From contig JAQXEE010000074.1 of assembly GCA_029251005.1 (NCBI GenBank), positions 1 to 47,084 of the forward strand: a stretch of DNA of 47,084 nucleotides, in the 5' to 3' direction. This DNA comes from Flavobacteriales bacterium (GTDB taxonomy: Bacteria > Bacteroidota > Bacteroidia > Flavobacteriales_C > GCA-002722245). The notes beneath the pieces were generated by a model. It was not told the DNA's origin and ran no database searches. It was given only the letters and a program-made list of their open reading frames with translations. Shown in pieces: positions 27,273-37,317 of this stretch (the stretch's first letter is position 1; the number at the start of each line of letters is the position of its first letter). The position numbers and the translations under genes are program-made.

Positions 27273-28325
27273 TTATTCTGCCTGTAAATTCTTAATAAGG
27301 GATGCAAAGTAACTCTTTTTTTCTGGGAATTTCAAAATTAACTGTTCATAAATACTTTTTGCTTTCGATATATTTCCTTGGTCGGCATATACTTTAGCTA
27401 AAGTTTCGGTCACAATGTTTTCATTATCTATCAAACTTTTTTTAGCCATATTTTCTGGGGAGTAGAATTCTTTTTTTGGCTTTATCTTAGGTTGGTTCGT
27501 AATGAACTCATTAATTAAACTTTCGGCGCGCTTTTTAAAAGCTAGTCTTTCAGCTTGTTTAGGGCTTATTTTAGGATTCACTTCTGTCGCTGATACACCT
27601 ATCCATTCTAAAAAAGATTTTGGTTCGTTATTCTTTATTTGTTCTTCTTTTTGAGTTTGACTTTCTTCTAATTTAATTTCAGCAGATGTCTTATCGACCT
27701 CAAGTGATAAGGAGGCGTTAACTGCTGATGAAATGATTTGATTTTCAAGTTCCGGAATGACGGAGGTTGATGCTTGAATAGTTTCTTTTGGTGTTGAAGT
27801 TAATTCATCTTCTGGAACAGGTTTCTTTTGTGGCTCTTCAGTAAGTTTTTCTTCCGATTTTTGAGTTCTAGTATTTTCTTTTAGAATGTCAAGTTTGTCG
27901 TCCTTCGTTCCTGGTAAAACTTTAACTGTTGCTTTAACCGGTAATGATTCCTCTTCCTTAAAATCGATGCCTTTTTCGATTATCTCGGGGGAAGTTTGTA
28001 AAAGCTCTTCTGTTCCTGGAATTATTAATGATTCAGGTTCTTTTTGTTTAATATTTACTATTGTTTTATTTACGATGTAATCTTCCTTAGTATTTGGTTT
28101 GTTTATTAGATGGCGTAAAACTCTGCGGTCAGAAATATATCCAGCTGTTTTTTTTAGTTCTTCTTCGAAATGAATATCTGCATCGTTTAATAAAGCAGAA
28201 AGGTAAAGCAATCGAATATTTGCTGAATAAGGGAAGTCATCTACAAGATTTTTGAGTTCTTTCTTGTACTTAGGATCAACATTTGTAGGATCCAAAATTA
28301 GTGTATTGAAAATGTTTTTATTCAT
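27273..28325 (-). CDS. hypothetical protein with C-terminal TPR-like motif
   Basis: A protein of 350 residues starting at the ATG 28325, one base after the lptE stop; a TTG four codons upstream is a less likely start. The N-terminal region (residues 1-75) is helical, the middle (about 85-210) is low-complexity, rich in Glu/Lys/Pro/Thr and probably unstructured, and the C-terminus carries a TPR-like motif (T-L-A-K-V-Y-A-D-Q-G-N-I-S-K-A-K-S-I-Y-E-Q-L) preceded by E-R-L-A-F-K-K-R-A-E-S-L-I. No signal peptide, so it is cytoplasmic. Genes at this place between lptE and secG are common in Bacteroidota; function unknown. Confidence 0.7.
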   Translation of the reverse strand: MNKNIFNTLILDPTNVDPKYKKELKNLVDDFPYSANIRLLYLSALLNDADIHFEEELKKTAGYISDRRVLRHLINKPNTKEDYIVNKTIVNIKQKEPESLIIPGTEELLQTSPEIIEKGIDFKEEESLPVKATVKVLPGTKDDKLDILKENTRTQKSEEKLTEEPQKKPVPEDELTSTPKETIQASTSVIPELENQIISSAVNASLSLEVDKTSAEIKLEESQTQKEEQIKNNEPKSFLEWIGVSATEVNPKISPKQAERLAFKKRAESLINEFITNQPKIKPKKEFYSPENMAKKSLIDNENIVTETLAKVYADQGNISKAKSIYEQLILKFPEKKSYFASLIKNLQAE

Positions 28326-28326
28326 T

Positions 28327-28824
28327 TTACCAATCAACTAATACTTGATTATAAACTAAAGCTACCAGTTTTTCTGAAATTGATTCAATAAGATCTTCTT
28401 CTTTATTATTGAAGTCTTCTGTTGATTCAAAATCATCGTAACTAGTGAAAGTCTTGTCAAAATCTTGTTCGTTACTTACACTATTTGCGTAAGTAATCTT
28501 CAAGCTAATTGTTAATCTGTTTAACGCAACAGTTTCATTACCAGTCCCTTGTACAGGAGTAATCTTGTATTTGGTAATCATACCTATAAAGTGTGCATCG
28601 CCAATACCATCTGTATATTTTAAATTTGATTCATTGGTGAATCTATTTTGCATTGCGTCTTGAAGAGAAATGGAAAGATTTGGATTCACAATTGAAGCTG
28701 AGTTTGAAAAACTTTCGATGCTGAACGTTTCGCCTGGGATTTCTCCACCTCGAAATGAATAACTTGGAATTCCAGCACAAGCCGAAACAATTAAGACAAT
28801 AAGTATGATTAAAAAATTACGCAT
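28327..28824 (-). CDS. lptE: LptE family LPS-assembly lipoprotein
   Basis: A 165-residue outer-membrane lipoprotein with lipobox V-S-A-C (Cys16). The start of the mature part (Y-S-F-R-G-G-E-I-P-G-E-T-F-S-I) and the remaining layout (N-P-x-L-S-x-S-L-Q-D-A-M-Q-N-R-F, then a D-A-H-F-I-G-M-I strand) fit the Bacteroidota LptE type that plugs the LptD barrel in LPS export. Its start is 1 base after the stop of the sigma-54 activator gene, so expression is tightly linked to it. Confidence 0.85.
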   Translation of the reverse strand: MRNFLIILIVLIVSACAGIPSYSFRGGEIPGETFSIESFSNSASIVNPNLSISLQDAMQNRFTNESNLKYTDGIGDAHFIGMITKYKITPVQGTGNETVALNRLTISLKITYANSVSNEQDFDKTFTSYDDFESTEDFNNKEEDLIESISEKLVALVYNQVLVDW

Positions 28825-28825
28825 T

Positions 28826-30088
28826 TTATTGTATATCGTATTCTTTGATTTTTCGGTAAAGTGTACGCTCTGAAATTCCTAATTCCTGAGCGGCATTTTT
28901 CCTTCTACCTCTATGTTTTTCAAGTGCTTTTAAAATAAATTCTTTTTCTCTTTCCGCTAAAGATAAGCTTTCCTCTATAACTTCATGGCTGTCTTGGAAC
29001 TCATCAGCTTGACGGGTAGATGGGTAATTATTAGCAATGGGAACGGGGAAATTACTAAAATCTTGATCTGTTTTGGAGTCACTTGATAATTTTAATGGAG
29101 GAAATGGTTTGTCACCTTCAACTGTCCCTTGGTTTCTTATTAACCCAGCTACCACTTGCTTTAAATCACCCAGCTCTTTTTTCATGTCCACCAACGCTTT
29201 GTAAAAAAACTCACGTTCTTTTTTTAAATCGCTTTTTTGAGCATCTGTAAAACCTTCATCGTCACTACTTTCTTTTAAAACAACAGGTAAATTAGAGGAT
29301 GCAGCTCCTGGTAAGTACTTAAGAAGTTGGTTTTTGGAAACCAATCTACTTTCTTCAATCACAGAAATTTGCTCAGCAATATTTTTTAATTGACGAATAT
29401 TTCCTGGCCATCTATAATTTTCTAGGATACTTTTTGCCTCCTCATCTAATCGTAAGGGAGGCATTCTGTATTTTTCTGCTAAATCAACTGAGAATTTTCT
29501 AAATAATAAATAAATGTCTTCTTTTCTTTCACGAAGAGCAGGTATTTTAACGGGGATAGTATTTAATCTGTAGTATAAATCTTCTCTGAATTTTCCAGAT
29601 TTAATTGCTTTCGGAATATCTAAGTTAGTTGCTGCTACAATTCGAACGTTTGTTTTCTGAATTTTGGATGAACCTACTTTAATAAATTCCCCAGCTTCGA
29701 GTACTCTTAATAATCGAACTTGCGTATTTAATGGTAATTCTCCAACTTCATCTAAAAAAATGGTTCCTCCATTTGCAACATCAAAATAACCTTTACGATT
29801 ATCAACAGCACCAGTAAAAGCGCCTTTTTCATGGCCGAAAAGTTCCGAGTCAATAGTTCCGTCTGGAATTGCACCACAGTTAATGGCGATGTATTCGTTG
29901 TGTTTACGATTACTTTGAGAATGTATTATTTTTGAGAAAGCTTCCTTTCCAGACCCACTTTCTCCAGTTACTAAAACAGAGAGATCGGTAGGAGCAACTT
30001 GCATTGCGACATCAATAGCATCATTTAATAACTTTGAGTTACCAATAATACCAAAACGTTGTTTTATTCCAGTTAATGTTGCGCTCAT
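28826..30088 (-). CDS. sigma-54-dependent activator without receiver domain
   Basis: A 420-residue enhancer-binding AAA+ protein. The ATPase domain begins almost at the N-terminus: Walker A G-E-S-G-S-G-K-E (about residue 40), the sigma-54 contact loop E-K-G-A-F-T-G-A, and Walker B G-G-T-I-F-L-D-E-V. A linker rich in Asp/Glu/Lys follows (about 270-370), then a C-terminal Fis-type helix-turn-helix (R-K-N-A-A-Q-E-L-G-I-S-E-R-T-L-Y). There is no receiver or other sensory domain, so the signal is unknown; it may be controlled by a partner or by abundance. It lies between miaB (5 bases) and lptE (1 base). Confidence 0.9.
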   Translation of the reverse strand: MSATLTGIKQRFGIIGNSKLLNDAIDVAMQVAPTDLSVLVTGESGSGKEAFSKIIHSQSNRKHNEYIAINCGAIPDGTIDSELFGHEKGAFTGAVDNRKGYFDVANGGTIFLDEVGELPLNTQVRLLRVLEAGEFIKVGSSKIQKTNVRIVAATNLDIPKAIKSGKFREDLYYRLNTIPVKIPALRERKEDIYLLFRKFSVDLAEKYRMPPLRLDEEAKSILENYRWPGNIRQLKNIAEQISVIEESRLVSKNQLLKYLPGAASSNLPVVLKESSDDEGFTDAQKSDLKKEREFFYKALVDMKKELGDLKQVVAGLIRNQGTVEGDKPFPPLKLSSDSKTDQDFSNFPVPIANNYPSTRQADEFQDSHEVIEESLSLAEREKEFILKALEKHRGRRKNAAQELGISERTLYRKIKEYDIQ

Positions 30089-30093
30089 TCAGC

Positions 30094-31548
30094 TTAATAA
30101 TTTACTTTTTCTACGGCTTTCCCTAGTAAGGTTGCAGAAGTAGAGCTTTCAACCTTAACATTAACGTAGTCTCCAATTTTATAATCTTCTCTTGGGAAAA
30201 TAATCATTTTATTTTGACTCGTTTTTCCTCTTAATTCGTTTTCACTTCTTTTAGAAACACCTTCAATCAAAACTTCGAATGTTTGACCAATTGTAGCAGC
30301 GTGTTGTTCTTTGTTAACTTGAGTTTGAATTTCAATAATCTCAGAAAGTCTTTTTTTCTTGATTACCTCTGGTACATCGTCTTCAAATTTCTTTTGAGCT
30401 AAAGTACCTGGTCTTTCACTGTAGAAAAACATGTAGGCTAAATCATATCTTACAGTTTTCATTAAGTCAACCGTATCTGCGTGTTCTTTATCTGTTTCAG
30501 AACAAAAACCTGTAATAATATCTGTAGAAATAGCACACGTCGGAATTACTTCTCTAATTCTACTCACCTTATCGTCATACCATTCACGGGTATAAGTACG
30601 ATTCATTTTCTCTAAAATTCGAGTGTTTCCACTTTGTGCAGGAAGATGAATATAATTACAGATATTTTTATAATCTCTGATGGCAAATAATACATCATCT
30701 GTAATATCCTTAGGATGCGAAGTACTAAATCGAACTCTTAGGTCGGGTGCAATTTTTCCAACCATCACTAAAAGTTTTGCAAAGTCAACTACTTCATCTC
30801 TTGGAGCTTCTTTTAAAGCCCTACCTCTTAAGTTTTTATTTTCTGACCAACGGTATGAATCAACATTTTGACCAAGCAACATTACTTCTTTAAATCCTTT
30901 ACTGTAGAGATCTTCACATTCATTTAAAATTGAATTAGCATCTCTTGATCGTTCTCTCCCACGTGTAAATGGCACAACACAAAAGGTGCACATATTATCA
31001 CATCCTCTCATTATAGATACAAATGCTGCGATTCCGTTAGAATTGATTCGAACTGGTTCGATATCATCATATGTTTCTTCACGGGAAAGTAAAACATTAA
31101 CGGCTTTTTGTCCGTCTTCAATATCATCAATTAATTCAGGGAGTTTTCGGTAAGAATCAGGTCCGGCAACTAAATCAACTAATTTTTCTTCTTCGAATAA
31201 TTGACTTTTTAATCTTTCGGCCATGCATCCTAAAATACCAATTTTAACATTTTTCTTTTTCTTGTTGTTATGTTTAATGGAATTCAAACGCTTTCTAACA
31301 GTTTCTTCTGCTTTGTCTCTAATGGAGCAAGTATTTAAAAAAACTAAATCAGCATCTTCCATATTAGAGGTAGTTGTGTAACCTTCTTTATTTAATACAG
31401 ATGCAACAATTTCACTATCAGAGAAATTCATTTGACAACCATAACTTTCGATGTAAAGTTTCTTTCCTATTTTAGTCCCATCGTCAGCATTTAAGTTTAA
31501 GATTTCACCTTGACGACTTTCCTCTAATAAATCTTTTTTGTCTCCCAT
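30094..31548 (-). CDS. miaB: tRNA-2-methylthio-N6-dimethylallyladenosine synthase MiaB
   Basis: A radical SAM methylthiotransferase that adds the methylthio group to i6A37 of tRNAs reading UNN codons. From the ATG at 31548 it has 484 residues; an in-frame TTG 16 codons upstream is disfavoured. The N-terminal UPF0004 domain supplies auxiliary-cluster cysteines C38, C74 and C108 ([20 protein letters not shown]), the radical SAM motif is C183-x3-C187-x2-C190 ([10 protein letters not shown]), and a TRAM domain closes the protein. It is the first gene of a five-gene unit down to secG and is divergent from topA. Confidence 0.95.
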   Translation of the reverse strand: MGDKKDLLEESRQGEILNLNADDGTKIGKKLYIESYGCQMNFSDSEIVASVLNKEGYTTTSNMEDADLVFLNTCSIRDKAEETVRKRLNSIKHNNKKKKNVKIGILGCMAERLKSQLFEEEKLVDLVAGPDSYRKLPELIDDIEDGQKAVNVLLSREETYDDIEPVRINSNGIAAFVSIMRGCDNMCTFCVVPFTRGRERSRDANSILNECEDLYSKGFKEVMLLGQNVDSYRWSENKNLRGRALKEAPRDEVVDFAKLLVMVGKIAPDLRVRFSTSHPKDITDDVLFAIRDYKNICNYIHLPAQSGNTRILEKMNRTYTREWYDDKVSRIREVIPTCAISTDIITGFCSETDKEHADTVDLMKTVRYDLAYMFFYSERPGTLAQKKFEDDVPEVIKKKRLSEIIEIQTQVNKEQHAATIGQTFEVLIEGVSKRSENELRGKTSQNKMIIFPREDYKIGDYVNVKVESSTSATLLGKAVEKVNY

Positions 31549-31769
31549 AATTGAAAAATGATTTGTAAAGGTACATTTTAATCGAATAAAGGACAATATG
31601 TCATATTGTTAAAAATCACTAACCTTATGAGGTCACAAAAACGAGTTAATTTATTGAGATTTAAAATGAATTTGGATTTTGTGAAATGAAATCCGTTATT
31701 TTGTAAATTAAAGAAAAGTGATTTTCTTCTAAAAATAGATATTGATCTTATTAATGTAGATATATAAGT

Positions 31770-34160
31770 ATGGCGAAGAATTTGGTAATTGTAGAGTCAC
31801 CGGCGAAAGCTAAAACGATAGAAAAGTATTTGGGTAAAGATTACACAGTACGTTCTAGTGTTGGGCATATTAGAGATTTGGTGAAAAAGGGATTGGGAGT
31901 CGATACAGAAAACGACTTTGAACCGAATTACGAAATATCTCCGGATAAAAAAACAATAGTTAAAGAGCTTAAAGCTTTAGCAAAGAAAGCTGAGATTGTT
32001 TGGTTAGCGACTGATGAGGATCGCGAAGGAGAAGCGATATCATGGCATCTATTAGAGGCACTAGATTTAGATGAGTCAAAAACACGAAGAGTTGTTTATA
32101 ACGAGATTACTGAAGACGCAATTTTAAAAGCGATTAATAATCCGAGAAGAATTGACTTTAACTTAGTAAATGCTCAACAAGCAAGAAGAGTTTTAGATCG
32201 TTTAGTTGGGTTTGAGCTTTCGCCAGTTTTATGGAGAAAAGTAAAGCCTAGTTTATCTGCAGGAAGGGTTCAGTCTGTAGCAGTACGATTAATCGTTGAA
32301 CGTGAAAGAGAGATTGAAGGATTTACTTCTGTGAGTTCATTTAGAGTAGTTGCTCATTTTGATTTGGATGGCAAATCAGTATTTCAGGCAACATTAACAA
32401 AAAACTTAAAATCGGAATCGGAAGCGCAAATATTTTTGGAAGAAAGTTCTAAGTCTAAATTTAAAGTTGAGAAACTAGAAAAGAGGCCAGGGAAGAAAAG
32501 TCCGGTTGCTCCATTCACAACCAGTACATTACAACAGGAGGCGAGTAGGAAACTAGGTTATTCAGTTGGTCAAACAATGTCTATCGCACAAAGATTGTAT
32601 GAAGCCGGTTTGATCACTTACATGAGAACGGATTCCACAAACCTATCTGAGTTTGCGAAGGAAGGGATTAAGAATGAAATAATCAGTTCTTATGGAGTAG
32701 AATACCACAAAGGACGAGATTATAGGACTAAAAATAAAGACGCTCAAGAAGCGCATGAAGCCATTCGCCCTACAACTTTTGACAAACATGAAATTGATGG
32801 GGAAAATCAAAATAAGCGATTATATGAATTGATATGGAAACGCGCTGTTTCTTCTCAAATGGCTGAAGCTCAACTGGAAAGGACTACAGTTACAATTGAT
32901 GTGTCTGAATCAAGTTTAAATTTAGTTGCAAAAGGTGAGGTTTTAAAGTTTGACGGTTTTTTAAAGCTTTACATTGAGTCGACTGACGATGAAAATGAAG
33001 AAGAAGATGGAATGCTTCCTGATTTATCAGAAGGGCAAGATCTGAACCTAACAAACATGAATGCAAGAGAGCGATTTACACATCATCCTGCACGTTTTAC
33101 TGAAGCAAGTTTAGTAAAAGCAATGGAAGAAAGAGGAATAGGGCGGCCTTCTACTTATGCTCCAACAATTTCGACTATTCAAAAGAGAACTTATATCTCA
33201 AAGGAAGAAAGGGAAGGGAAAGAAAGATCGTACAAACTAATTACTTTAGAAAACAGTTCTATTAACGCATTTTACAAGACTGAAATTACTGGTGCTGAGA
33301 AAAATAAATTATTCCCAACGGATATTGGGATATTAGTTAATGATTTCTTAGTTGAGAATTTCGGTAAAATTATCGATTTTAACTTTACTGCAAATGTTGA
33401 GCAACAATTTGACGAAATTGCTCAAGGTGGAAAAGAATGGAAAACGATGATTAGTAGTTTTTATACGCCATTCCATGAAAACGTGGAAGACACATTAGAG
33501 AACTCAGCTAGGATTACAGGAGAAAGATTATTAGGAATAGACCCGAAATCGGGTAAGAATATTTATGTAAGAATGGGGCGTTTTGGGGCAATGGCTCAAA
33601 TTGGAGAAACACCTAAAACCGATGACGATGAAAAACCAAAATATTCTGGTTTAAGAAAAGGTCAATCTTTAAACTTAATCACATTCGAAGAGGCGTTAGA
33701 GTTATTTAAATTACCAAGGACATTAGGTGAATTAGACGAAAAACCTGTTAAAGCAGCTGTTGGTCGTTTTGGACCTTATATTCAAAATGGGTCTTTATTC
33801 GCTAGTATTCCTAAAGATGAAGATCCTCTTACAATTAATTTTGAGAGAGCTCTCGAACTTATTGCTGATAAAAAGCAGGCTGATATTGATAAGTTTATTA
33901 ACTCTTTTGATCATGAAGATGGTGAAATTCAGTTGTTAAACGGAAGATGGGGACCTTTTATAAAGCAAAACAAAGTGAATTATAAAATTCCAAAAGAAGT
34001 TGAAGCGAAAGATTTAACATTAGAGGAAGTTTTAAAATTGATGAAAGCTGCACCGAAGAAAAAAGGTGTAGCTAAAAAGAAGGCCCCTGCAAAAAAAGCT
34101 ACTGCCAAGAAAAAAACAGTTTCTAAAAAAACTAGTACTAAAGCAAAGACTAAGAAGTAA
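31770..34160 (+). CDS. topA: DNA topoisomerase I
   Basis: A type IA topoisomerase of 796 residues that relaxes negative supercoils. The TOPRIM domain shows V-E-S-P-A-K-A-K-T-I-E-K-Y and D-E-D-R-E-G-E-A. The catalytic tyrosine is Tyr284 in L-I-T-Y-M-R-T-D-S. The C-terminal part carries two topoisomerase C-terminal repeats (G-R-F-G-P-Y-I-Q and G-R-W-G-P-F-I-K), then a low-complexity Lys/Ala tail of about 35 residues that probably binds DNA. Its stop overlaps the start of the next gene by one base (TAATG), which implies coupled translation with the arginase-like gene. Confidence 0.97.
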   Translation: MAKNLVIVESPAKAKTIEKYLGKDYTVRSSVGHIRDLVKKGLGVDTENDFEPNYEISPDKKTIVKELKALAKKAEIVWLATDEDREGEAISWHLLEALDLDESKTRRVVYNEITEDAILKAINNPRRIDFNLVNAQQARRVLDRLVGFELSPVLWRKVKPSLSAGRVQSVAVRLIVEREREIEGFTSVSSFRVVAHFDLDGKSVFQATLTKNLKSESEAQIFLEESSKSKFKVEKLEKRPGKKSPVAPFTTSTLQQEASRKLGYSVGQTMSIAQRLYEAGLITYMRTDSTNLSEFAKEGIKNEIISSYGVEYHKGRDYRTKNKDAQEAHEAIRPTTFDKHEIDGENQNKRLYELIWKRAVSSQMAEAQLERTTVTIDVSESSLNLVAKGEVLKFDGFLKLYIESTDDENEEEDGMLPDLSEGQDLNLTNMNARERFTHHPARFTEASLVKAMEERGIGRPSTYAPTISTIQKRTYISKEEREGKERSYKLITLENSSINAFYKTEITGAEKNKLFPTDIGILVNDFLVENFGKIIDFNFTANVEQQFDEIAQGGKEWKTMISSFYTPFHENVEDTLENSARITGERLLGIDPKSGKNIYVRMGRFGAMAQIGETPKTDDDEKPKYSGLRKGQSLNLITFEEALELFKLPRTLGELDEKPVKAAVGRFGPYIQNGSLFASIPKDEDPLTINFERALELIADKKQADIDKFINSFDHEDGEIQLLNGRWGPFIKQNKVNYKIPKEVEAKDLTLEEVLKLMKAAPKKKGVAKKKAPAKKATAKKKTVSKKTSTKAKTKK

Positions 34161-35326
34161 TGAGTTTAGGTATTTACTTAAATCCGTTAGACGAAAATCT
34201 TTCCATTTCCAAAAACTGGAACCGTAATACTGTTGGAGAAACGATCACGCATTATAATGATGAGGTGAAATTGTTTGAATTTGATATTGCAATTATCGGT
34301 GTAATGGAACAACGTGGAAATGTTGGGAATGATGGTTGTGGCTCAGCTCCAAATAGAATACGAGAGAAATTTTATGAATTATATAATCGCTTTGACAGTA
34401 AAGTGAATATTATAGATTTAGGAAATGTATTAGCAGGTAATACTTATAAGGACACTTATTTTGCGCTCACAGCTGTTATCACAGAGTTGGTGAAAAAAGA
34501 GGTTATCCCTGTTATTATCGGTGGTAGTCATGATTTGACTTATGCTAATTATCAAGCTTACGAAAACCTTGAACAGGTTGTCAATTTAGTAAACATAGAT
34601 CGATCAATCGATTTAGGATTAATTGAAGAAGAAATCACAGAAGAAAACTTTATTAATCATATCATAATGCATCAGCCTAATTATCTATTTAATTTTAGTT
34701 CGGTTGGTTACCAAAGTTATTTCGTAAATAAGGATATTGAAGCTATTGTGGAACGTATGCATTTCGATGCTTATCGATTGGGATCTGTACGTGCCGATAT
34801 TGAGGAAATGGAACCAATTGTAAGAAACGCTGACATTTTGAGTTTTGATGTAAATGCGATCAAAGGTTCTGATTTTTCTGGATATGCCAAACCCAATCCA
34901 AACGGATTTTTAAGTGATGAGATTTGTAGGATTTCTCGCTACGCAGGCCTATCTGATAAGCTTTCTTCATTCGGATTGTATAATTACAATCCTGTTCATG
35001 ATTCCACAGGAAATGGAGCGATGTTATTAGCGCAAATGATTTGGTATTTTGTTGAGGGATTTAAAGAACGAAAGGGAGATTATCCAGTTGCGAGTAAATC
35101 TAAATATAAAAAATACCATGTTGCAATGGAAACTGAAGAACATGAGCTTATTTTTTACAAAAGCGATTTTAGTGGAAGATGGTGGATGGAAGTTCCATTT
35201 CCATCGGATTTAAAAAGTAAGTTTATTCGTCATCAAATGGTTCCATGTAGTTATGCGGATTACGAACTAGCATTAAGCGGTGAGGTGCCAGATAGATGGT
35301 TCCAAACTTTTGAGAAATTAGCATAA
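34160..35326 (+). CDS. arginase/formimidoylglutamase-fold protein with altered metal ligands
   Basis: A 388-residue protein of the ureohydrolase (arginase, agmatinase, formimidoylglutamase) fold. The family landmarks can be placed: G-G-S-H124-D (usual G-G-D-H), N-I-D147-R-S149-I-D151 (usual D-A-H-x-D) and S-F-D230-V-N232-A (usual S-x-D-V/L-D). Two of the normal metal ligands are replaced (His to Ser149, Asp to Asn232), so it may bind one metal or none. Bacteroidota relatives are often named formimidoylglutamase, but no other histidine-degradation gene is here. It overlaps topA by one base and is followed by a DUF3109 gene after 21 bases. True function unknown. Confidence 0.75.
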   Translation: MSLGIYLNPLDENLSISKNWNRNTVGETITHYNDEVKLFEFDIAIIGVMEQRGNVGNDGCGSAPNRIREKFYELYNRFDSKVNIIDLGNVLAGNTYKDTYFALTAVITELVKKEVIPVIIGGSHDLTYANYQAYENLEQVVNLVNIDRSIDLGLIEEEITEENFINHIIMHQPNYLFNFSSVGYQSYFVNKDIEAIVERMHFDAYRLGSVRADIEEMEPIVRNADILSFDVNAIKGSDFSGYAKPNPNGFLSDEICRISRYAGLSDKLSSFGLYNYNPVHDSTGNGAMLLAQMIWYFVEGFKERKGDYPVASKSKYKKYHVAMETEEHELIFYKSDFSGRWWMEVPFPSDLKSKFIRHQMVPCSYADYELALSGEVPDRWFQTFEKLA

Positions 35327-35347
35327 TTTTTATTCAATACTCCTCCT

Positions 35348-35914
35348 ATGCAAGAAATTAAGGATACTTTAATATCAGATGATCTTTATGAACAAAAGTT
35401 CGTTTGTGATTTAAGTGCCTGTAAAGGGGCTTGTTGTGTAGACGGAGATAGCGGAGCACCCTTAAATGAGCAAGAATGTATGATTCTTGATGATATTTAC
35501 GATGAGGTTAAACCTTATATGCGTGCAGAAGGAATTGCAGAGGTAGAGGAAAATGGAACTTTTGTAATGGATATCGATGGTGATTTAGTTACGCCGTTGG
35601 TCAACAATAAGCAGTGTGCTTATGTTTTTTACGCTGAAGATGGTGGGACAAGGTGCTCAATCGAAGCTGCACATAGTGAAGGAAAGGTTGAATGGAAGAA
35701 ACCAATTTCATGTGAATTATTTCCAGTTAGAGTAAAGGAGTACGATAGCTTCACAGCCGTTAACGTACAGTTGTTGGATATTTGTAGTTGTGCTTGTGAT
35801 CTCGGGAAAAAGTTAGAAATCCCAGTTTATAAATTCCTAAAAATCCCTCTTACAAAAAGATTTGGTGAAGAATGGTACGCTCAAATGGAAAAAATAGGAA
35901 ATAAAAATAACTAA
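35348..35914 (+). CDS. DUF3109 family cysteine-rich protein
   Basis: A 188-residue soluble protein with a cysteine cluster near the N-terminus, C20-x4-C25-x3-C29-C30, further cysteines at C44, then single cysteines at about K-Q-C-A and T-R-C-S-I, and a closing group I-S-C-E-L-F-P and D-I-C-S-C-A-C-D. This layout fits the DUF3109/YkgJ type that coordinates zinc or an iron-sulfur cluster. The biological role is unknown. Being third after topA and the arginase-like gene, it is probably part of the same transcript. Confidence 0.8.
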   Translation: MQEIKDTLISDDLYEQKFVCDLSACKGACCVDGDSGAPLNEQECMILDDIYDEVKPYMRAEGIAEVEENGTFVMDIDGDLVTPLVNNKQCAYVFYAEDGGTRCSIEAAHSEGKVEWKKPISCELFPVRVKEYDSFTAVNVQLLDICSCACDLGKKLEIPVYKFLKIPLTKRFGEEWYAQMEKIGNKNN

Positions 35915-37317
35915 TCAATTTTGAACTGTTGGAATAGACACATTTATAGGTTATGTTTCATAAAGAGCAATCTGAATGTAGATGAGTGTTGCAAAATATG
36001 AAAAGAAAAACACTGATTTCTTGCTAAATATTGGGGTTGAAAATTATGTTACATTAGCTGATTTTTCTTATTGTTATAAAGTTCTTTTTTCCCGAAAGGC
36101 AGAAATTAAGTTTCGTATTATTTATCTCTTTCAACTTGGATTCGTAAAATAAAAAAGAACATGCTAAAAGTCTCAATTCCTTACTTTATTTATTCAAGCT
36201 TTATTAGTTGTAAATAGGTTTTAGCCTCACGTTTTTTAAATCCAAATTGAGGCTTAAAAAAAATAAAAATCGACTCGGGGATTTAGCTAATTATTAGTGA
36301 TTTCAGTTTTGATTAAATGTTTCTTTATCCTGCAGGAAGAGATCGCGACCAATATGTAGCTGTAACCATCTGAAAAAATAATTATTGGTTACCGATTTTT
36401 AGATATAAATTAAATGGGCGTGTTAATTTAGGCTCTTTCTTGAATTAGTTGTTTTTTTGAAACAAAATTTTATTTGCCTCTGGTCTGCTTTTCACAGGTA
36501 TGGACTTATATTTTTAATCTTATCGATTTTAATTTGATCGAGACTTTACTTTTCAAGTGATTTAATAACGGTGAAGTTTTAAAAATAGGATATAAAGAGA
36601 AAGGAGATTTTACAGCTTTTCTTCTTGCGCCCTAAAGATTATTAAATTGGAAAAAATTCTCATTAAATAAAGTAAACGTTTTTTTAGTCGAGAGTTTTTG
36701 AATAAAAAATTAGGGAAGTGTTATATAATACCTAAAGAAGCTAAGAAATAGCTTTGAAGGCTGCATTCTAAATATAACTTTTAAAAAAAGAGTGTGCCAA
36801 GTTTATTTGTTGTTGTTTTCATTTTTGAACAAAACCTTTTGAATCTGTTTTAAAGACTGATGTTTGGAGAAAGTTAGGTCGACTTTTCAACCGGTAGAGT
36901 GTGAATATCAAAATATTAAAACTTCTGTTTAGTGATTGAAATTACTGTAAATTAAACTCTCACTTAACAGTGAAATTAGTTCTTTTGAGGAAGATGAGGA
37001 GAATGAAAAAACAAGTTTATATCAATGTTAATTTTTTAACATCTGTTGTATAAAGTTGTTGGTACTATTGAGCTAATTAGTTAGCGAAGCCTACCTCTTT
37101 TCTTACTTTACTTTTATTGCGTAACGTTCATTATTTCAGTATCTTATAGTTAATGTTTAAAACTACCTTTTAATGTGAATATTAAAACATTGTTCTGTAG
37201 CAAAAAAAGACTCATTTTTGAACTCCGCTATTTTTTAAGGGTAAGATATTTATCCCCGATGATTTTATTTGAAGGGTACTCTATACAGTAAAATTTATTA
37301 ACAAGAAAAACTTTAAC
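35915..37317. other. 1.4 kb stretch without a recognisable gene
   Basis: An unusually long AT-rich gap with stops in all six frames; no open frame above about 60 codons. I found no tRNA, tmRNA, RNase P, SRP or 6S RNA features, no DnaA-box cluster and no mobile element. Small hairpins occur: AGCCTCA/TGAGGCT (36223-36229 with 36248-36254), TGTTAA/TTAACA (37026-37041) and GCTAA/TTAGC (37072-37085). The 11-mer CATTTTTGAAC occurs twice (around 36819 and 37213). It may hold regulatory sequence for nrdB or an undescribed RNA. Confidence 0.5.

Noticed and set aside
36223-36254. AGCCTCA/TGAGGCT hairpin as a terminator of the topA unit
   Set aside because: The right arm is followed by A residues and not by T on the plus strand, and it lies about 300 bases after the last stop codon.
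37245-37260. DnaA box (TTATCCCCG) as sign of a replication origin
   Set aside because: It differs from the consensus TTATCCACA, stands alone, and no other boxes were found.
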